Below are positions 57,480 to 64,000 of a stretch of 64,000 nucleotides of DNA, in pieces; the first letter of the stretch is position 1; each line of letters opens with the position of its first letter. Below the pieces are notes generated by a model that searched no databases, had not been told where the DNA came from, and saw only the letters and a list, made by a program, of their open reading frames with translations. The position numbers and the translations under genes were made by a program. The DNA comes from Dysidea avara (Eukaryota; Porifera; Demospongiae; Dictyoceratida; Dysideidae): the NCBI RefSeq assembly GCF_963678975.1, contig NC_089280.1:17334780-17398779 (forward strand). Reading direction: 5' to 3'.

Positions 57480-57605
57480 GTTAGGGATATTCACTTCTTA
57501 TTGTTTTACAGTATTTGGACATTACGTACTACTCCGATCCAGCTTGTTTCAGTACTTTTTATTGCAGCACTATGCACTGTTCCTACTCTAATTTAAAATT
57601 TCTTG
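57480..57605. repeat. Solo arm of the foldback at 50828-51033
   Basis: Shares CTTATTGTTTTACAGTATTT, GGACATTACGTACTACTC and TTTCAGTACTTTTTATTGCA with the 50950-51033 arm. Confidence 0.8.
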
Positions 57606-57768
57606 TACTTGTTTGTGAAGTTTTTTTGCAAGCTCATGACCACTAAATAGCCTGCTTTTCACAAGCCAATCGCAATATTTTAAGAGTTAATCACAGCAGT
57701 ATTGTACTAGATTATGATTCATACAATAACAACTGATCAGGGGCATGACTCTACAAAAGCCTGCAGAC

Positions 57769-58113
57769 TAGGGCTGGGCGATAGTGGATTTTTCAATGTC
57801 CAAACGATAGTAAGACACTGTTCACGATAGACAAAAGCACAACGATAGTGAAAATTCACCTATTTTCTACTTATCACCTTCAAGAGATATGCAAGTAGGT
57901 ATGTTACCTACGGATATGTTTTCACAAAGAGACAAAACAGCCTTTTAAGACTAATTTTTGCTTCCAAATATTATTTTTAAAAGCATTTTGCAGTAATATC
58001 TACATATTTTTACATGTTAATTACTGTCCGATAGTAATTTTTCTAACGATAGGCGATACCAATAGCGATACTATCCTGATATTCCGATATGTTCATACTA
58101 TCCCCCAGCCCTA
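57769..58113. mobile_element. hAT-like MITE with perfect 8-bp target duplication
   Basis: TAGGGCTGGGCGATAGT at the left mirrors ACTATCCCCCAGCCCTA at the right, flanked by CTGCAGAC (57761-57768 and 58114-58121). TAGGGCTGGGCGATA ends with 8-bp duplications are typical of hAT MITEs. Length is 345 bp. Confidence 0.85.
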
Positions 58114-58489
58114 CTGCAGACAACAATGTATGTGGATTCGTGCATACCTACAGACTGATGAATGGGCGTGGCCACCACATGTCTACAGACAGTAATTTAC
58201 ATAAGTGGGCATGGCTCACGAAAGAAGCAGGGCTACGTTATGACGTGTAGTGACATGTCCACATTTTAGAGCGTTCAGCTGTGTATTTTTTCAAATGTTT
58301 ATAGTAGCATGCTCTAGAATGGTCAGCTGTATTTTTACGAGATTTCTCCACATCTTTGTCATATGATGCTTTGGTGCTTTCAGCGGATTTCATATGTGAA
58401 CCTGTCACATATTTGTAATATTCATCAAGATGGCACTGTGATCTGTCTTCACTGCCGTAGTTTTCCTTTTATTTAAGAGTATGTCATCT

Positions 58490-58580
58490 TTGTGAGCAAT
58501 GTGAGAGAAATTATGTCATCTTTGTCATCTTAAATTATGTCATCTTTGTCATCATCTTTGTCATCTTCATAATAGGCCTT
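58490..58580. repeat. TTTGTCATC minisatellite
   Basis: Repeated ATGTCATCTTTG / TCATCTTTGTCATC units, imperfect. Confidence 0.75.
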
Positions 58581-58984
58581 ATTTTTACTTTTCCTTCTAT
58601 TCCTCCGTGCCGCTTCCTTTGAAGGTATTATTGCTCCGAATATTACCTCAGAAAAATCACACAAAGCAATAATGACAATAAAACCCTTCAATTGTATTTT
58701 TCACACACAATTATGTAACAACAGGTTTAGCAAGACTAATACTGTAATAGCGAATAATGTGTTAGCCGTAAAGAAATGCGTTTAGAAATGCAAGCAGTTA
58801 AACCTATCCGCTTAACTTTGCTAACAACAAACACACTAATACTAAACAAGATGTCTTACACGTGTATTTTGTCGACAACGTACGATAGGTCCCATATAAA
58901 CTAAATGTCAAAATCACAAACATATTCTAAAAGTTTGGTGCAATAACACGTGTATTCCAATATATTACTGCATAATGTACCGGT

Positions 58985-59545
<561 letters not shown>

Positions 59546-59654
59546 GACATAAGTATATGTAACTATAGGATCATTGTATCTATCAGCTTTTGATGTAGAT
59601 TTTATACTCATTGTTTTGCTATTATAAATGCGTAACACATGCACTTCACCACAG

Positions 59655-59872
59655 AGACAACTTTCCAAAACACAAAGAAGAGTACAGTAATGATGATAAC
59701 AATGATAATCACAAATGTGATGATAGTACTGGACAACAATCAGTAAAGTGTGACTGCTTATTAAATGATGAAGAAAGAGATTATACCCAGAGCAATTTTA
59801 GTGAGAAATGTGCTGAGCAAAACCAAAGTTTAATAAAAGATTGTGAACAGATGATAGTAGAGGATAATCAAG
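59655..59872 (+). CDS. Copy 4, exon D: acidic Ser/Asn-rich exon
   Basis: The 218-nt exon follows a CTTCACCACAG acceptor (phase 2) and ends in phase 1 at GTAATA, both consistent with the other copies. It reads DNFPKHKEEYSNDDNNDNHK and ends near MIVEDNQ. It is closest to exon D of copy 1. Exon E was not found between here and 64000, so either the intron exceeds 4.1 kb or the exon is absent. Confidence 0.7.
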
Positions 59873-60379
59873 GTAATAAATGTTCTATAGAATATCCCAA
59901 TTGAAACACATGTCCATAATTGCCACACACATGCACGCACGCACATACAGATAGTCAAGCAGGTATCTGATTAGGCCTGCCATACCAGTCACTGCTGTAA
60001 ATGCTATACAGTGGAATTGTCAGGAATTAACAGGATTAACAGGGATTAATGAGTCTTGTGCACTATTGTGGGTAATGATTATGTCATTGTATACTTTTTG
60101 ATGGTCAATACATGTTTCAGGATAGTGACCAATTGTGTGTACCAGTATGTGCATGCACACATGTTCAAACACCTAAAAATCAGACTTGGAATTTTCATCT
60201 ATCAAAATTAATAAGTTAACTGTGTTATAATTGTAGGCCATATGCTGTGAAATTAGGTTGTTGAAGGATTATCAAGGTAGCCATGGTTACAAGCATTTAT
60301 TGGAAAGTAATAATTGTCAAAAGTCTTCTATATAATGACAAATATTTGAAATTCAAACCTCTAGTCCTACCACTACCAG

Positions 60380-60650
60380 TCAGTGGTGATTCTAGACCTG
60401 ACCTACAGGGGGAGCCAGCATAACTATTGTTGTTTGGCTGCAGAATTTCAGGGGGGTCTGGGGGTACAACCCCCAGAAGCTGCAGGATTTTTGCAATTTG
60501 AAGGTTTGAAAACAGCCTAAAATTTATGCTAAAAACATAAAAAATGTTAAAAATAACTATACTGCAACTTTTCCTCAAGAATTCAAAAAAAATTATTTTT
60601 CAGCAGGGGGGTCCATCCCCCCCCCCCCTTAGAATTGCCTATGCTACCAG
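60380..60650. repeat. Possible short TIR repeat with poly-C near its end
   Basis: GATTCTAGACCTGACC..GGGGGAGCC at the left and GGGGGGTCCATCCCCCCCCC..AGAATTGCCTATGC at the right are weak inverted repeats. No target duplication found. Confidence 0.35.
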
Positions 60651-61129
60651 TCATTGGGGAAAATGGATTCTTTGCAGGTTATTTTGCAATAGTTACACAA
60701 TCATAATATTATGTTAGTTTGTAAAATTGTTAATCACATCTGAAATAATGGGTGAGGAAGGACGTTCTGTAACATCACGAATAGTAGTCACAAGGGCCAG
60801 GTGGCAATGAGAAGTTTATCTTTGAGCATAATGAGCCTTATCCACAATTACAAAATGTAGATGTCATAATTGACAAAATGGCCATCACAATGGAGGGACT
60901 TTTCCATACATGAACATTACTTATAGTAGATGATCTGTAGCAGTACAACATGAGCCTGTCTGGTGAAGCTAGTCTTAAATGTTTAATTATACAACCAAGT
61001 ACTAAAGATAATACGAAATGCGGTTAAAATTAGATCATAAATAATTATACAACCAAGTACTAAGAATAATACGAAATGGATTAAAATTATGTAATAAATA
61101 AATATTCTATTCTATTCTTATTATTCTTA

Positions 61130-64000
61130 TCCTCTATACCAGTTAGGCACTGGAGGGCGTACACAGAAGGCAGAGCCTGTATGAGGTGTTTTCCCATAGC
61201 CAAGGAGCCTAAGCGAAAATCTTTGAGCTAAATAAATAATAAATAAATAATGTTTGAGAAAACTACAAGGCCTAGAGACATGAACTAAGCGGGGATAGAT
61301 TCGCCTGTGAGTGAAGGCACATCTGTATAATAAGTACGCCTGTTCGTGCTGATAACTTGACCATACATGTAATTCTATATAATGTCCAGCACCACACCCT
61401 TGCTTAATTACAGATTGCGCGAAGGAGAAGATTATTAAACATCCGCGGAGTGATAGCAGGAGAGCCAGAGGCCACTTTACACGTAAACAACAAGATTACA
61501 AGTAAGTTTAAATGTTTGTAACTGTGTATTTTGTATGCAGGATATGCGCTCCAGTGAACAACCAGCTGATGCCCAGCTGGGATACCAGCTGATTCGCTTG
61601 TAAACAACCAGCTGATGCACTCGTGAACAACAAGGTAATGAGTAAGTAATACTTGTAGTTGTATTATACATCTTCATCCTTCATCTGGCTTGCTAGCAGC
61701 TGGAATTATTTTCCACCTGGCTTAACTACTAGCTACTCTACTGTGAGTCTGTAATAAACAAGAAGATGCATTGCTGCATATACAACAATGTGTAACTATC
61801 TCCTGTATGTTGTGCATGGCTGTATACATATTATAGACTGATCACTGTGCCAACTAGTGCCAATGCCACACCACTGATATACTGGCACATCACCAGTGGC
61901 CTCTAGTTACAATAGAGTCTGTTGTGCCATATTGGCTTGATTGGGATCATTTGCTAATTGTGCCATCACCATGTCCCTTGTTCTGCATAGCCTCACTTCA
62001 CTGCTGAGTCATTTTCAGAGACACGTCACACCTACAATATAAACTTTCAACTTAACTTGGTTTTTGTGTCAATTGTGTTTTAGTATTGTGGTTTTCTGAT
62101 GCCAGTTAAACTCCCTTGACTGTGTATGTATGCATATGTATCATTTCCTGTGCATCTTTTCTACACGATCTGCACACACTGTGTTGGCCATGCACTGTTT
62201 GTACATGCCCCATTAGTAGATTGTCCCGTTGGTAATTGTACTTGGTTGTATTTTCCCCAGGCCTAGTTATACAACCTAGTACTAAAGATAATGCGAAATG
62301 CGATTAAAATTACTTCATTAATAATGAATGAATGAAATAAATAAATAAATAATAAATAATGTTTGAGAAAACTACAAGGCCTAAGGCTTCGCACTCACCG
62401 GGAATAGAGTCCATGTTGTATGAAGAGACAATCGTATAATGGGTGGCTGTATTCGTGGAGGTGATAGAAACGTACAACAATTCTATTTAACGCCAATCAA
62501 AACATTTAGCACATGACGCCCACTAGACAAGTGAACTACTGTTCATTTGTGTTTGAAAGTGGGCGAAAGCAACTATTTCGATTGGAAGACGAGTGGTTGC
62601 TATGCCTACTTAATAAACAGCATGATTGGAAGTTGCTACCGATTGCTGGAGGTTAGTTTGTGTTGGTTAAAACACTTTGATAGTCTTGTTTCTTTAGTCT
62701 CGCATAACTAGGTACCTTCACTCGTGTATGGGATGGGAGAAAACCCTCACCTGGCAGGCCATTGTGCGAAGAAGGTGCAGTTTCCAGCTGGTAAGTTTGT
62801 GTGATGATGCATAGCTCTCCACCTGAAGCCTTTTAGTGCCAGGAGTGTCCAGACTGATCACTGATCACTGATATGGGTCCTGAGAAAACATACACAAAAT
62901 GTGTCCTTAGGCTGATAATTGCTGTGTGCATGGTTGTGCTTGCTATTAACTGCTATTATTATATGTAACTAAGTCTGCCACCATCAGCAATGCTCCACAT
63001 ACTTGTGTACACTGACATATCCATGAAATTCTGGTATTGCATTTCAGCCACGTTTGTTCTCCAAATTTTTTGGTCTTGCAGCATATCCACAGCATCATGT
63101 GATCATTTTAGTACAGCTCATGTTAAATATATACATAACTCAGATACCAGTTGTAGGTGACAGACAGTTGAAATACTCTGCTTTATCCCAATCTTACCGT
63201 GGTTTGCTCTTGGCAACTCCAGCCATGTCTTAATCCAGCGCTCTAATCCATCCTCATTTAAACATATCATGTAACACGTGTACAATTGCATAAAATTAAT
63301 ATAATAAGTATTCGTTGGATGTTTAAGCTTACTGCTTGTAGGCATCAGATTCAATATCATGATTCTCACAATTTAAAGTGAATCTCACATCCTCACATGT
63401 CCATGGTCGGATAATCACTGATCGTAACTGCATACTAATACATCCCTTATGTTTATGTGTCAGTCAATTCCTCTAGAGTTGTATCACTGTGCATCTTTTA
63501 TACCTGCACACACTGTGTTGGCCATGCACTGTTTGTACATGCCCCATTAGTAGGTTGTCCCGGTGGTGATTGTACTTGGTTGTATTTGCCCCAGGCCTAG
63601 ATAAATAATAATTATAATTAATAATTAATGTTCTCGAAAACTACGAGGTCTAGAGACATGAACTAACTGGGGATAGATTCGCCTGTGAACGAAGGCACAA
63701 ACATATAATCGTTGCGCCTGTTCGTGCTGATAACTTGACCATACATGTAATTCTATATAACGCCCAGTATCACACCCTTGCTTAATTACAGATTGCGTGA
63801 AGGAGAAGATTAGTGAATGTCTGTGGAGTGACTGCAGGAGAGCCAGAGGCCACTTTACACGTAAACAAGAAGTAAGTTTTTATGTTTGTAACGTCTCAAG
63901 TCTCCATGCCAGCTGCCAGTGGATTCATTCACCGTCACATAAAATATGTAAAACAATTCAAGAAAACATTAAAACACATGCCACGCTCTGTACAATACAG
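61130..64000. repeat. Tandem array of about 1.1-1.3-kb duplicated units
   Basis: Three blocks start AATGTTTGAGAAAACTACAA-like (61248, 62355, 63625 in AATGTTCTCGAAAACTACGA form). The first and third are highly similar over about 290 bp (GGGGATAGATTCGCCTGTGA, CCTGTTCGTGCTGATAACTT, GAGAGCCAGAGGCCACTTTA) and end at GTAAGT. 62150-62290 and 63480-63600 share CATGCACTGTTTGTACATGC and TTGTACTTGGTTGTATTT. The array continues past the window. No coding region is evident. The shared TTACAG..GTAAGT structure could be a repeated non-coding exon. Confidence 0.75.

Overview
The window looks like an AT-rich, repeat-dense segment of an early-branching animal genome; I think a sponge is most likely (moderate to low confidence). 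The reasons are spliced genes with some introns of only about 50 bp (49 and 53 bp here), metazoan-type Mad/Mxd-like transcription factor exons, and many Ty3/gypsy, CR1-like LINE, hAT-like and mariner-like fragments. Nothing prokaryotic is present, and nearly all long ORFs are transposon remnants or microsatellite read-through.

The main genic content is a local family of one gene, present as four copies that I assembled exon by exon from conserved, phase-compatible splice junctions. The model has: exon 1 with a short amphipathic helix like the Sin3-interaction domain (SID) of Mad/Mxd/Mnt repressors; exon A with a linker, an acidic patch and the basic region; exon B with helix-loop-helix; exon C with a leucine zipper; exon D, acidic and Ser/Asn-rich; and exon E, a Gln/Leu-rich tail with a Pro/Trp core. 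Copy 1 (+) enters the window at exon C (1013) and ends at 16885. Copy 2 (-) runs from 27346 to 21031, apparently complete but without a usable SID exon. Copy 3 (+, 40560-41242) has only exons D and E and is probably a pseudogene. Copy 4 (+, 44852-59872) has exons 1, A, B, C and D and leaves the window before exon E. Copies 1 and 2 are convergent; copies 3 and 4 are in tandem.

The space between exons is a transposon graveyard with readable history. In copy 1's C-D intron a hAT-like element (5420-10868, 8-bp target duplication) was hit by a Ty3/gypsy retrotransposon with 103-bp LTRs (5-bp duplication). A 586-bp inversion then split the 5' LTR exactly in two. A related hAT-like element without the insertion lies at 51653-52632, inside another repeat whose empty-site paralog is at about 53440-53500. 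Other dated insertions include TA-flanked mariner/pogo-type MITEs (1756, 13420, 37767, 43596), a MITE family with CAAGAGT ends and 7-bp duplications (26522, 34241, 47391), hAT-like MITEs (15064, 54428, 57769), a 417-bp element with a 10-bp duplication (56297), a foldback with ~370-bp arms split by a LINE (30797-32294), LINE fragments (17216-18327, 47770-48600) and a decayed hAT transposase (about 55380-56260).

Region by region: 1-17 kb is copy 1 with the nested transposons; 17-18.3 kb a LINE; 18.3-21 kb mostly featureless; 21-27.4 kb copy 2; 28-40 kb repeats and unannotated AT-rich DNA; 40-41.3 kb copy 3; 41.7-44.2 kb MITEs and long CA microsatellites; 44.5-60 kb copy 4 with large repeat-filled introns; 61-64 kb an array of about 1.1-1.3 kb tandem duplicated units. 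A short motif (core TCTATTAGAGTAT) recurs about 18 times across the window.
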